The notes: a model not told the origin generated them from the letters alone. Shown: positions 8,890-18,105, counted from the first letter of the stretch. The stretch is 64,000 bases of DNA from Shewanella sp. VB17 (GCF_013248905.1 NZ_JABRVS010000001.1:3224001-3288000); one strand, 5' to 3'. Made by a program: numbers and translations.

Positions 8890-10650
8890 ATGAATATTTT
8901 ACTGATCTCAACTGGATTTAATGGTATGACACAGCGCGTGCATCGTGAACTGGCATTAATGGATCATACTGTGTCAGTTGAGCTGGCAATTAGTCCGCAA
9001 TTAATGCTCGATACGGTATCTTCCTTTGCCCCTGATTTGATCGTGTGCCCATTTTTGACCAAGCGTATACCGGATTCCATTTGGCAGAATTACCCATGTT
9101 TAATTGTTCATCCAGGTATTGAGGGTGACCGAGGTGCATCCTCTATCGATTGGGCGTTAACTAATCATTGCACCGAATGGGGCGTCACACTATTACAAGC
9201 TGCTGAAGAAATGGATGCTGGTGATATTTGGGCAACGCAAAATTTTCCACTGCGCCAAACGTCAAAAGCAAGCACATATCGCCGTGAGGTTACAGCGACT
9301 GCAGCTGCATTGGTAAAGCAAGCAGTCACCCAGTTTGAAAATCAAATGATTAAGCCTAGGGTGTTGGATTATTCCAATCCCAATGTGAAAGGTTATTTGA
9401 ACCCAACCATGACTCAGAGCAAGCGTGAAGTTGATTGGGAACTTGATAGCACTGATTTAATTTTGAAAAAAATTAATGCTGCAGACAGTTGCCCCGGTGT
9501 GCTAACCGACATATTGGGCATTGAAGTCGCGCTATTTGGAGCAAGGCTAGCCACTGATTTGTGTACTGTTCCTTCAGCTGTAGCGGGATCGTTAATTGCG
9601 CAAAGTCACGGTGCAATTGCTATCGCAACAATTGATGGTGCCATCTGGGTGCGGCAATTGAAATTAAAAGCCCCAATAGGTGAACGTACGATGAAATTAC
9701 CGGCGACTCTCGTGTTGGCTGATGCTTTAATAGTCCAAGAGCTTGATTTACCGCATTACAACCATTCAAATTCACAGGATGCTTGCTTTGATATCAATAA
9801 TCACAGCAATGAAATTTCGATTGAAATTGTCAATGCCGTTGCTTACCTACATTTTGATTTCTATAATGGTGCGATGGATACCGAGCAGTGCCACCGCCTT
9901 CGCCACGCATTAAATTATGTTAAATTAAATGAGGATGTAAAAGTGATCGCCTTAATGGGCGGTGAAGATTTTTGGAGTAATGGCATACATTTGAAAACAA
10001 TTGAACACGCTTCAAACCCTGCCGATGAATCTTGGGCGAATATTAATGCCATTAATGATATTATTAAAGAAATTATTGAAACCACAGATAAACTAACTGT
10101 AGCAGCTTTACGTACTAATGCAGGTGCAGGTGGCGCTATGATGGCATTGGCTTGCGATCATGTAGTAATACGCGACGGAGTCATATTAAACCCTCATTAC
10201 CAATCGATGGGCTTGTACGGTTCTGAATATTGGACTTATTGTTTGCCGAGACGTATCGGTATTATGATGGCGGATAAATTAACCACTGAATGTATGCCTT
10301 TGTTGGCAGCTGAAGCCTTGAATCTATCTTTTGCCGATGAATTGTTCGAAGAAAACTGGGATCAATACGATAAAAATCTGCGCGCTTATTGCGAAGCTCT
10401 GGCTGTCTCCAATGATTACATCGACAATTTGTTAAGTAAGCGTACTCTGCGTGAGATTGACGAAATAATTAAGCCATTACAACAGTATCGTAATGAAGAA
10501 CTAGCGAAAATGCATGCGTGTTTTTATGACAATAACAGTGAATATCATCAGGCACGCTATAATTTCGTTTATAAAATCCCTGTTGATGAAGCACCTGCAT
10601 ACATCGCTATTCACCGCAGCACTGCAGCCAAAGAAAAAAATACTGCTTGA
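8890..10650 (+). CDS. hypX: HypX/HoxX-type hydrogenase maturation protein (CO-ligand synthesis), stand-alone
   Basis: HypX makes the CO ligand of [NiFe]-hydrogenases under aerobic conditions from a formyl carrier (established for the family). The 586-residue protein has both expected halves. An N-terminal formyl-transferase-like domain carries HPGIEGDRGASSIDWA near residue 74. A C-terminal crotonase-fold domain carries RTNAGAGGAMMALACDH and then NPHYQSMGLYGSEYWTY. The end has the HypX-typical pattern of YR..EL..M, FY and YH.ARY. Length fits the family (about 540-610). The ATG follows AAGGA. No hyp or hydrogenase gene lies nearby, which is unusual. A plain formyltransferase or enoyl-CoA hydratase is ruled out by the fusion. 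Confidence 0.9.
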   Translation: MNILLISTGFNGMTQRVHRELALMDHTVSVELAISPQLMLDTVSSFAPDLIVCPFLTKRIPDSIWQNYPCLIVHPGIEGDRGASSIDWALTNHCTEWGVTLLQAAEEMDAGDIWATQNFPLRQTSKASTYRREVTATAAALVKQAVTQFENQMIKPRVLDYSNPNVKGYLNPTMTQSKREVDWELDSTDLILKKINAADSCPGVLTDILGIEVALFGARLATDLCTVPSAVAGSLIAQSHGAIAIATIDGAIWVRQLKLKAPIGERTMKLPATLVLADALIVQELDLPHYNHSNSQDACFDINNHSNEISIEIVNAVAYLHFDFYNGAMDTEQCHRLRHALNYVKLNEDVKVIALMGGEDFWSNGIHLKTIEHASNPADESWANINAINDIIKEIIETTDKLTVAALRTNAGAGGAMMALACDHVVIRDGVILNPHYQSMGLYGSEYWTYCLPRRIGIMMADKLTTECMPLLAAEALNLSFADELFEENWDQYDKNLRAYCEALAVSNDYIDNLLSKRTLREIDEIIKPLQQYRNEELAKMHACFYDNNSEYHQARYNFVYKIPVDEAPAYIAIHRSTAAKEKNTA

Positions 10651-10663
10651 AAACCTTCAGCAT

Positions 10664-10691
10664 AGTTATCGGGATGAATGTCTCGATAACT
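10664..10691 (+). terminator. Hairpin after hypX
   Basis: An 8-bp perfect stem (AGTTATCG / CGATAACT) with a 12-base loop begins 13 bases after the hypX stop codon. It lacks a T-run, so it may stabilise the 3' end instead of ending transcription. Confidence 0.35.
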
Positions 10692-10773
10692 ATCGATGCT
10701 TGAATATGCTCAGGAAGAGGTCACTGAACTCAGACAATAAAGTTCGAAATGTTATGATAACCTAGTATCTCGA

Positions 10774-11583
10774 TTATGACTGATTGTTGACTGTTAAGTG
10801 ATGAATTAACTCCTCATTCGCTGCTCCATTTCTCAAAAAAAAATAATTATTATACTTATACTGTTCAAAATAATATTGTAACCATTTCACTTGTGTGCCT
10901 ACTGCATCAACAATAACAATCGTTCTATCTTTAAATTTTTTAACTGTTATTACATTCTGCACCATATTCTTGAAAGATATATTTCTGAATTTTAAACTCT
11001 CAAGTGTGATATGACTCTCTTTTCTTTGCCTTTGCTCACGAATATCAACTAATATAACTTTACTGTCATCTTCGAGGATTTTAAGTAAATGTTGAAAGTC
11101 AATAAATTTAGCTTCGAGCCTGTCTTTAGAAATTAAGTCGTTAACATCCATAGGCGTTTCTTTCAATAATGTTGTCAAATCTGGATATTTTTTTGCCCAA
11201 TCAAATATTCCAGCATCAAAGGAAAAGACATTATCAAATCCTAGTTTCATTGCAAGACGTACTGCTCTATAACTTTTTTTACAAGTATGACCATTACAAT
11301 ACATAACTAAAGGTTTTTTAGCATTTTTACTTCTATACTCCTCTAGATATTCATTAAACCCTAAATTAGACCAAGGAAGACAATGTGCTTTATTTATTTT
11401 GATAACATTACATTCTTGAACTGAGCGAACGTCTATAATTGTGACTAAATCATAGTTTTCTTTTAATTCCTCCAATCCTATAATTGGTACATCACTAAAT
11501 GTCGAGCGAAAAGGGAAGCTATCATCACCAACGGAATAATTACAATGTAGGAACAGGAACATTAATATAACTAAAATCCTCAT
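10774..11583 (-). CDS. Exported protein with two rhodanese domains
   Basis: This is a 269-residue secreted or periplasmic rhodanese-like protein. I chose the ATG at 11583 because GAGGG lies 4 bases before it and a signal peptide (MRILVILMFLFLHC) then begins. The first rhodanese domain (about 35-130) has an active loop MYCNGHTCKKSYRA with Cys96 as the probable persulfide-forming residue. The second domain (about 150-265) has VDIREQRQ but the loop position reads DAVGTQ, with no cysteine, so it is probably inactive. The tandem plan, with one active and one inactive domain, recalls thiosulfate sulfurtransferases, though there the C-terminal domain is active. Substrate unknown. It stands alone. 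Confidence 0.8.
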   Translation of the reverse strand: MRILVILMFLFLHCNYSVGDDSFPFRSTFSDVPIIGLEELKENYDLVTIIDVRSVQECNVIKINKAHCLPWSNLGFNEYLEEYRSKNAKKPLVMYCNGHTCKKSYRAVRLAMKLGFDNVFSFDAGIFDWAKKYPDLTTLLKETPMDVNDLISKDRLEAKFIDFQHLLKILEDDSKVILVDIREQRQRKESHITLESLKFRNISFKNMVQNVITVKKFKDRTIVIVDAVGTQVKWLQYYFEQYKYNNYFFLRNGAANEELIHHLTVNNQS

Positions 11584-11781
11584 AAATCCCTCATTCAACA
11601 ATATTTAGTGACTAACATGAAAATTCTATTCTTTACTCATAAATCTATAGCATAAATTAATCAATTTGGCTTCTGAATGAGTTTATTTTTGTAAGCTAAA
11701 ATCATATTATATTTTCCTAGACATAGCTAAAGGCCTAAAACAGTTGTTTACACATCAAAATTAAGTGAACTTGAATATAAA

Positions 11782-12240
11782 TTAGATTTTATTCGCCCAT
11801 ACAACCATCGACATCCTTGCCGTATCACCAACACTAACAGCATGTTCTAACCCAACAGGGATCGCCATCCAAACGCCCTGTTTTTCCTCTACCCGTTCAC
11901 CCTTAATTAAAAACCGTGATGACCCATAACAATCCAATCGACAAATATAAGCAGTCGAATAACCGTATGCGTTATCAGCATGATTAATCACAAAGTCATC
12001 TTTCTCAAATAAATGCACTCTCGCTTCAACCACTTCATAGCCACTAAATAAAGAGCGTATCTCAGCTTCAAGTGTCGATGTCAATAACGAAAACCCTGAA
12101 AAATGGTGATGTTCATCGGCGATTATCGGCCTCATCGCGTTTAAGGCTTGAGCGATATACCAACCACACTCTGTTTGAGATAACTTGCTAATCGTTCCAT
12201 CTGTGACACTATTACATTTTACATCATCACCTCTAGCCAT
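11782..12240 (-). CDS. Small 2OG-Fe(II) oxygenase-like protein
   Basis: This is a 152-residue cytoplasmic protein whose C-terminal half matches the double-stranded beta-helix pattern of Fe(II)/2-oxoglutarate oxygenases. It has the metal motif HxD (His87, Asp89) in VINHADN, a distal His133 in GLEHAV, and Arg142 in TARMSMVVW to bind 2-oxoglutarate. This is my reading of spacing and motif, not a search result. I took the second in-frame ATG (12240), 7 bases after AAGGGA; the ATG at 12246 sits too close to that site. No partner gene is adjacent, so the substrate is unknown. A cupin is the main alternative. Confidence 0.55.
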   Translation of the reverse strand: MARGDDVKCNSVTDGTISKLSQTECGWYIAQALNAMRPIIADEHHHFSGFSLLTSTLEAEIRSLFSGYEVVEARVHLFEKDDFVINHADNAYGYSTAYICRLDCYGSSRFLIKGERVEEKQGVWMAIPVGLEHAVSVGDTARMSMVVWANKI

Positions 12241-12464
12241 ATTCATTCCCTTCCAATCATTATAATTTAAGCCGTCATTCTCGCTGAGATTTTACCAGTA
12301 ACGCTTATTATTTCTGTACTTAATTAAGCACTTAGGATAAAAATATTCATACTAAATAATAAAAGAGCATAGAAACATCCAATTTAGTCATAGCTTTACC
12401 AAGAAAATCATACAGCAGTTGTGTATTTAACAATTTGAGCACCACGAAAGAAACTAACAGTCAA

Positions 12465-12484
12465 CCTAGTTAACCTGAACTAGG
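12465..12484. repeat. Inverted repeat CCTAGTT-N6-AACTAGG
   Basis: Perfect 7-bp arms with a 6-base spacer lie in the 446-base gap between the oxygenase-like gene and the M23 peptidase gene. It is one of several palindromes in this gap and carries no T-run. Confidence 0.4.
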
Positions 12485-12589
12485 AATAACGAGCATCAGA
12501 TATATTTCATTTAAAATCAACTCTTACCTGATTGTTTTTCACCCTCCTCTCTTGCTTGATGCCGAAATTTTGTCGATATCAAAGCGGAA

Positions 12590-12619
12590 TTTCTAGTAAC
12601 AACAGGCTATTACTAGAAA
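12590..12619. repeat. Inverted repeat with 10-bp arms (TTTCTAGTAA / TTACTAGAAA)
   Basis: Perfect 10-bp arms are separated by 10 bases. The pair could form a stable hairpin in RNA or serve as a two-turn operator. It lies 67 bases downstream of the M23 gene's stop codon, as seen on the minus strand. Confidence 0.5.
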
Positions 12620-12651
12620 GCACAACGAAGATAGGAGTCAAAATAGCGACA

Positions 12652-12684
12652 TTAAGCGGCGCTGCTTAACCTGAGCTCAGGTTA
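12652..12684. repeat. Two overlapping palindromes next to the M23 gene 3' end
   Basis: TTAAGC-N6-GCTTAA (12652-12669) overlaps an 18-bp perfect palindrome TAACCTGAGCTCAGGTTA (12667-12684) that ends 2 bases from the M23 stop codon. The second is hairpin-capable (7-bp stem, AGCT loop) and could act as the 3' end structure of that gene, though no T-run follows. Confidence 0.5.
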
Positions 12685-12686
12685 GT

Positions 12687-13544
12687 TTAATTAGCAGGTG
12701 ACTTTTTTAATGCATCTGCCATAGATGGCACTATGGTCACAGGATCTAAGCGCATTTGATACCAGTTAATACGCCAATCCAAATGAGGGCCTGTCACTCG
12801 CCCTGTCGCCCCTACTTCGGCTATGGGTTGGCCTTGTTTAATCACATCACCCTCTTTGACATATAGCTTACTTAAATGCAAAAAACTCGAACTGACGCCA
12901 TAACCATGATCCAAAATAATCGTGCCACCTGAATAAAACATATCAGCAACCGATAAACTTATCACACCATTAGCTGGAGCAACAACAGGAGTGCCGGTTT
13001 TAGCCGCGACATCGACACCGTAATGTGGGTTTCCAGGCGTACCATTATAGACTCGTTGACTGCCATACACACCTGATATTCTGCCAGTTAATGGCCAAAT
13101 AAATGTTTGACTGAAAGCGGTTTGCTCTGAGAAGTGTGCTCGTGCTGCTTTAACTTGCTGACTGTCCTTTCTTGAACGTGTAATGTCCTTAGGATCTGGT
13201 GTCATGATTTTCTTACTGATCCCATTAACCTTATCAATCTTATATTCTTTAGGGCTTAGTATCAGTGGCATCACTTGAGTTAATCCATCGGGATAAACCA
13301 ATTTAAGTTCTTGAGTTAATACAGCATCACGGGAAAAGCCAAAAGCCAAATATCCTTTAGGTGAAACCTTAATCGCGGCGCCATTTAGAAAAGCGCGAGT
13401 GCCCGACTCAACATGAGCACGGATTAAAGCGCCCTGCTCCATTTTTCCCATCAAGTCAATTTGAGCTGATGCTGTATTTGATACCAATAAGCTGACGGCG
13501 ACGAAACTATGCAGTATGGACGAATAAATACGAGAAAATATCAC
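12687..13544 (-). CDS. Periplasmic M23-family (LytM-like) metallopeptidase
   Basis: This is a probable murein endopeptidase or LytM-type factor. A signal peptide ending near TASA (residue 27) exports it. The C-terminal peptidase domain has HYGVD (His174, Asp178) and LHLS (His223). Its last motif is GPHLDW, where the usual HxH is His254-Leu-Asp256. GPHLDW forms occur in a recognised M23 subfamily, so activity may be kept. I chose the GTG at 13544 because GGAG lies 6 bases upstream and the signal peptide then begins correctly. It follows the PTPS-like gene by 26 bases on the same strand, so the two may be cotranscribed. Confidence 0.85.
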   Translation of the reverse strand: MIFSRIYSSILHSFVAVSLLVSNTASAQIDLMGKMEQGALIRAHVESGTRAFLNGAAIKVSPKGYLAFGFSRDAVLTQELKLVYPDGLTQVMPLILSPKEYKIDKVNGISKKIMTPDPKDITRSRKDSQQVKAARAHFSEQTAFSQTFIWPLTGRISGVYGSQRVYNGTPGNPHYGVDVAAKTGTPVVAPANGVISLSVADMFYSGGTIILDHGYGVSSSFLHLSKLYVKEGDVIKQGQPIAEVGATGRVTGPHLDWRINWYQMRLDPVTIVPSMADALKKSPAN

Positions 13545-13570
13545 GCGAGTCTCCAACAGAAAAATAGTAT

Positions 13571-14452
13571 TTAGATTTGCGGGCCTTTCACTGATATAGC
13601 CCCTTTACCTACACCTTCATAAGCAATGACCTTAAATTGATCACCTGGTGATTTTTCTACTAAGGTGTTAGCCACAAACTCAGCCAACAACTCCACCGTG
13701 GTATCATGAGGGATAATGTCACAACAAGACTTTGGAATAGCTAACTGAAAATCGCCCTGAGGCGCTTGATAATGAAAAGCAAAATGTGTTTCATCACTGA
13801 CTGTAGCCTGAGGTGAAAGTAACAGCTCGTCTAACTTAACCATATCTTCCTCAGATCCTAAATAGATATCTTTCCAACGCTTTGCCCAATACTCATCCCA
13901 TTTAGGCGCAGCAATCCCATTTTCAAAAATATTAATCGGACTACGATGTCCATGAGCAATTCGCTGACAATTGCCATCATGTTTTTTTAATCCGTGGGAG
14001 TAATGATAAAAAGGAGTCTCGTGAATTTCATTCCTCAGTGTTAACGATAGCCCCTCTATATTATCCGGCAACACTGTGCTTAATGCAGTGTGTAAAAAAA
14101 GATTAACGCTTTCAAAGTCAATCATTTCACTTGGAATAAGTGCAAACGCTTGTTCAGGGCAAGCTAGATGTATACCACCTTGTAAACTTGTAAAGTCCAC
14201 CCAAACAGTGTCGCTCTCTTGTTGCCAATGGGTTTTATTACAAACGGTAGGGATCAATAATCGATGATCGACCAAATTATCAATGGTGTCTTTGATGATG
14301 CGTTTCATTTTTGAAAAATCCAGCAGCATATTCTGCTCATCTAATCCTCCATCCAATAACACATCAACAATCCAGCTTTCTCCTACCATTCCACGGATCG
14401 GGCACAAGTAAGAAAAATCGATCACGGTCAGGTCTCTCACAAAAAGTTGCAT
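13571..14452 (-). CDS. 6-pyruvoyl-tetrahydropterin/6-carboxytetrahydropterin synthase-like protein, tandem form
   Basis: This 293-residue protein is related to QueD/PTPS enzymes, which act on dihydroneopterin triphosphate. The N-terminal half has the later part of a PTPS domain (DGGLDEQNMLLDFSKMK, then DHRLL) but lacks the zinc histidines. The C-terminal half has the zinc and cysteine motifs YSHGL..HDGNCQRIAHGH near residues 155-180. This suggests two PTPS modules, each partly degenerate, that may form one working site. The start at 14452 is supported by AGGAG; the longer frame to 14551 has none. Being about twice QueD's length, it may have another role than queuosine synthesis. Confidence 0.75.
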   Translation of the reverse strand: MQLFVRDLTVIDFSYLCPIRGMVGESWIVDVLLDGGLDEQNMLLDFSKMKRIIKDTIDNLVDHRLLIPTVCNKTHWQQESDTVWVDFTSLQGGIHLACPEQAFALIPSEMIDFESVNLFLHTALSTVLPDNIEGLSLTLRNEIHETPFYHYSHGLKKHDGNCQRIAHGHRSPINIFENGIAAPKWDEYWAKRWKDIYLGSEEDMVKLDELLLSPQATVSDETHFAFHYQAPQGDFQLAIPKSCCDIIPHDTTVELLAEFVANTLVEKSPGDQFKVIAYEGVGKGAISVKGPQI

Positions 14453-14646
14453 CTTATCTCCTAGATAGAAAAACAGTCTATCGGCTAATACATCCAACCG
14501 GCAATGGCCGAAGGACTTAATGATGTTGAGGTGATAACCAAAAGTCATCACCTTTGAAGCACTAGTTTACATGGGATACTCCCATTTTTCGAGCCGTTTC
14601 ATCAAGCACTGAATGATTGATGAAATAACCATCGAAATCCATCAAA

Positions 14647-15681
14647 CTAATTATTGCCACCTTGCAAACGTCTATCTAACTGGTCTTTCAAATTTGCAGG
14701 GACACCTTTAATAATAATGGTATCAGAAACAGGATCATACATGACCCGCTCCCCAAGATGTGCACCATCAAAACTTAAGGTAACGCCTCCACCCGTGCCT
14801 GAAAATTTCTTTAACTGTCTTAAAGTCGGCTTATCACCGGGGAATTCATCTTCAAGACCATATTCACCACTGTGGGCAAAATCATAAAAAGAGTCCATGC
14901 CAGAATCTGCCAGCTCATCAGCAAGATCTTTAAGCTCTATATCACCACCAAGATCACAGCGCTCTGCACAATAGTCATATACTTTTTCACGGCATTGCTG
15001 ACGTTCATTTTTAGTTAATTCATTGCTTGAAACAAAATCTTCAACTGCATTCATCAACTGTTTATTTTGTGCCTTGGTATTAGCCCCTTCAACACACCCC
15101 ATAAAATCAAGAAAAAAATCAGCGACTTTACGTCCTGCACGACCACGAATAAATGATATATATTTACGAGAGTCGCTGTCAGCTTGCCATTCAGTCAAAT
15201 CAATACGAGCCGCTAACTGCACATCTTTAAGATCTAAATGGGTATTTTGTGACAGCTCCATATCATCAAGCACTGTCATCGATGACTTGGCATTCAATAA
15301 AGAAACATACAAGTAATCACTAGTCATATGGGTGTAACATGATAACAGCAGGAATCCTCCCTGACTGAAATCATATTTAGACAATTCCTCTTGCAGTAAT
15401 TTACCTGCTAAGCCTGAAAACTCAACGAATCCGAGCTCACCATTGCGATATGCCGTTAGTGCCTGTTCAAACTTAGGATCAGCCTCACCATCTTCGCCGT
15501 GTGTTCCAAAGTGACCAAAACCTTTACCAGCTTTGGTGGTATAAGTTTGGTGTAGCTCTTCAAGCATGGCTTCTACTGCCTCACTATTTAACAAAGGCTG
15601 CGGGCGTAATCGACAACTCAGTTGACCTTCACGATCCTGAGAAATGGCATGGATAATAGCTTGCTCAACGTTAATACTCAT
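14647..15681 (-). CDS. yejK: Nucleoid-associated protein YejK (NdpA family)
   Basis: YejK is an abundant nucleoid-associated protein of gammaproteobacteria with a role not fully settled. The 344-residue length fits the family (E. coli 335). Visible family features are the opening MSINVEQAIIHAI, the SGLAGKLLQEELSKYDFSQGGFLL segment near residue 95 and the FIRGRAGRKVADFFLDFMGC segment near residue 180. I used the ATG at 15681, with GAGG just upstream, instead of the TTG three codons earlier. It is divergent from yejL, a conserved arrangement in this group. Confidence 0.93.
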   Translation of the reverse strand: MSINVEQAIIHAISQDREGQLSCRLRPQPLLNSEAVEAMLEELHQTYTTKAGKGFGHFGTHGEDGEADPKFEQALTAYRNGELGFVEFSGLAGKLLQEELSKYDFSQGGFLLLSCYTHMTSDYLYVSLLNAKSSMTVLDDMELSQNTHLDLKDVQLAARIDLTEWQADSDSRKYISFIRGRAGRKVADFFLDFMGCVEGANTKAQNKQLMNAVEDFVSSNELTKNERQQCREKVYDYCAERCDLGGDIELKDLADELADSGMDSFYDFAHSGEYGLEDEFPGDKPTLRQLKKFSGTGGGVTLSFDGAHLGERVMYDPVSDTIIIKGVPANLKDQLDRRLQGGNN

Positions 15682-15976
15682 AGGCCTCAATATTGATAAT
15701 TAATGTAAGAAACAACGATATGCTCGTTGCCAATAATAAGAGAAGCATAGGATAGTAAAATTTAGCTTAAATGGTAACAAATATATTGCTCAAATTGCGA
15801 TAACGCACTAAATCGAAGAAGCTGAAGATTTATGGCCACGAACTCTTGTCACCATTGCCTTTTTATAACTCATTACGCGAAAATCAGACATTTTAACTGT
15901 GCAAGGATATCGTGATCTGATCAAATTTCAGTTATGCTATACAGTCATATTAAGTTTACAGTGACACTTTTTAATT

Positions 15977-16192
15977 ATGGCTATCCAATCAAAGTATTCC
16001 AATACACAAGTTGAATCAATTATCGCCGAACTCAGTGCAGTGCTCGATAAACATCAAGCTCCGACCGATTTAAGACTCATGGTGCTAGGAAACTGTGTCA
16101 CCGACCTTTTGGCACGTAAAGTGCCTGCAGAGGCAAGAGCGGGTGTTGTTGAGCAATTTTCAAAAGCACTTGCCCAATCAGTGAAAGGGTAA
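15977..16192 (+). CDS. yejL: UPF0352 / DUF1414 protein YejL
   Basis: This is a 71-residue protein of the YejL family. The whole sequence fits, with QVESIIAELSAVLDKH at the start, LRLMVLGNCVTDLL in the middle and a C-terminal QFSKALAQSV helix. Its function is unknown; family members form small helical oligomers. It lies 75 bases ahead of yejM on the same strand and divergent to yejK, the usual neighbourhood. No strong ribosome binding site precedes the ATG. Confidence 0.93.
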   Translation: MAIQSKYSNTQVESIIAELSAVLDKHQAPTDLRLMVLGNCVTDLLARKVPAEARAGVVEQFSKALAQSVKG

Positions 16193-16267
16193 TATCTTCA
16201 TTTTAGATGCAAGCAAGATGCATAAACGGATAAATAGAGCCCTTAGCTAATCAATAAGCGGAGCAAC

Positions 16268-18055
16268 ATGGTCGAGCGTAAAACACAAATGAGCCGCGAT
16301 CGCGTATCGCGCTTAATAAGTTGGGGGCATTGGTTTGCCTTTTTCAATGGCTTTCTTGCCATGATTGTCGGATTTCGTTATCTAGATACTGTTGGCTACC
16401 CAGAATCTTGGATTGGCTGGGGTTACTTGGCCATGAGTACCATTGGTCATTTTAGCTTTTTGTCTTTTATTGTTTATCTAGTACTTATTTTTCCTGTCAC
16501 CTTGCTCCTACCTTACTCTAAAATATTACGTGGATATGCAGCATCCATTGCAACGTTAAGTCTGTGTATTTTACTGTATGACACCATCATTTATAATGAC
16601 TATGGTCTCCATTTAAGTCCATTTGTATTCAATTTAGCATGGGCAGATCTTAATGCGTTACTGCACGGTACTTCCTATATAGTGACGCCATTATGTATCA
16701 TAGCGATCGAGCTCACAGTAGCTAATTTTCTGTGGAAGCGCATCGATAACATTCATAAGATACAATGTGGCAACAAAGTCGTGGCTTTCATTGGACTTTG
16801 TTTTGTTAGCAGCCATCTTATTCATATCTGGGCAGATGCTGCGTCAGTCAAAGACATTACCCGCTTGGATGATGCTTACCCCTTATCTTACCCTGCAACC
16901 GCACGTTCATTTATGGAAAGTCACGGTATAGAGAGTATTGATAGTACATCTAATTTGAATAATAAAAACAAAAGTAACATCCGTTATCCTATTACACCAT
17001 TACAATGCATCAGTGAAAATAAACCCAACATCCTCTTAATTACTATCGATAGCTTAAGAGCTGACATGGTCGATGACCTGACTATGCCATTTCTTCACCA
17101 ATATGCTAGTGAAAATCAAGATTTTCAACAACACTTAAGTGGTGGAACTCAACTGTCCAATGGGATGTTCTCTATCATGTATGGCTTGCAAGGAAGCTAC
17201 ATTAATGATGCCACTTTAGCTGACACTCCTCCGGTACTTACTCAGATACTGAAACAACAAGAGTATCAAGCAGCTCTGTTTGCAACCGACGATATCGCCA
17301 TCAAACCCAATGCTATCTTTAAAGGGCTAGAACATCACATATCACATGTTGAGGATAGCCATGCATTAGCAGATATCGCCTCTATTGAAAAGTTCAAACA
17401 GTGGAGCACTGGTCATCAAACACCTTGGTTTAGCCTGATCAATTTACGTTCACCAGAAAGTTATGATACTCCCATTGGCTTTTTAGGGGTAGAAACCGTT
17501 CCGCCCAAAAAATCATTGAAGTCTGCTCAAAAGGTATTATTCAGACAATATCGTCAATCATTAAATTTCATTGATAAAACGCTTGCTACACTGTTACAAA
17601 ATTTACCAGAGAACACCTTGATTATCATCACAGGTGTCAGTGGTAAAGTGTTTACCAGTAACCCAAACGAAGTTCGCAGTAACATGTCACCGGCCAATGT
17701 GCATGTCCCCCTTATCATTCATTGGCCTGGCAGCGTTCCAGCAAAAGAAATTCAATATCGCACCAGTCATTATGGTATTGCTCCAACGTTACTCAGCCAA
17801 GTACTTGGATGTACTAATGCGACAACTGATTACAGTGTAGGTAGAAGTTTATTGCAACCCAATAGTAAATCCTGGGTCTATGTTGGCGATAATCTTATCT
17901 TTGGGATCTATCAAGATGCTGAAATAACCATTATCGACCGACATGGGCAGTATCGTATTTACGATGAAAATTATGAACGTCGACTCACTAAAAAATTAAG
18001 TGCACCTGAACTCATTGAAGTCATGCGTGAAGGTCGACGACTATACAATCACTAA
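16268..18055 (+). CDS. yejM: YejM/PbgA/LapC-like inner-membrane sulfatase-fold protein
   Basis: In enterobacteria this protein senses lipopolysaccharide in the inner membrane and controls LpxC breakdown through LapB. The 595-residue protein has about five N-terminal membrane segments (residues 12-190, the DUF3413 region). A periplasmic sulfatase-like domain follows, starting at PNILLITIDSLRADMVDD near residue 252. It keeps the alkaline-phosphatase fold, but sulfatase activity is not thought essential in the family. GGAG precedes the ATG. The place next to yejL supports the name. Confidence 0.92.
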   Translation: MVERKTQMSRDRVSRLISWGHWFAFFNGFLAMIVGFRYLDTVGYPESWIGWGYLAMSTIGHFSFLSFIVYLVLIFPVTLLLPYSKILRGYAASIATLSLCILLYDTIIYNDYGLHLSPFVFNLAWADLNALLHGTSYIVTPLCIIAIELTVANFLWKRIDNIHKIQCGNKVVAFIGLCFVSSHLIHIWADAASVKDITRLDDAYPLSYPATARSFMESHGIESIDSTSNLNNKNKSNIRYPITPLQCISENKPNILLITIDSLRADMVDDLTMPFLHQYASENQDFQQHLSGGTQLSNGMFSIMYGLQGSYINDATLADTPPVLTQILKQQEYQAALFATDDIAIKPNAIFKGLEHHISHVEDSHALADIASIEKFKQWSTGHQTPWFSLINLRSPESYDTPIGFLGVETVPPKKSLKSAQKVLFRQYRQSLNFIDKTLATLLQNLPENTLIIITGVSGKVFTSNPNEVRSNMSPANVHVPLIIHWPGSVPAKEIQYRTSHYGIAPTLLSQVLGCTNATTDYSVGRSLLQPNSKSWVYVGDNLIFGIYQDAEITIIDRHGQYRIYDENYERRLTKKLSAPELIEVMREGRRLYNH

Positions 18056-18105
18056 GTAAAGGATTATTGCACTACCAAGATCGCCACCAAGAGGCGGTTA
18101 AATAA

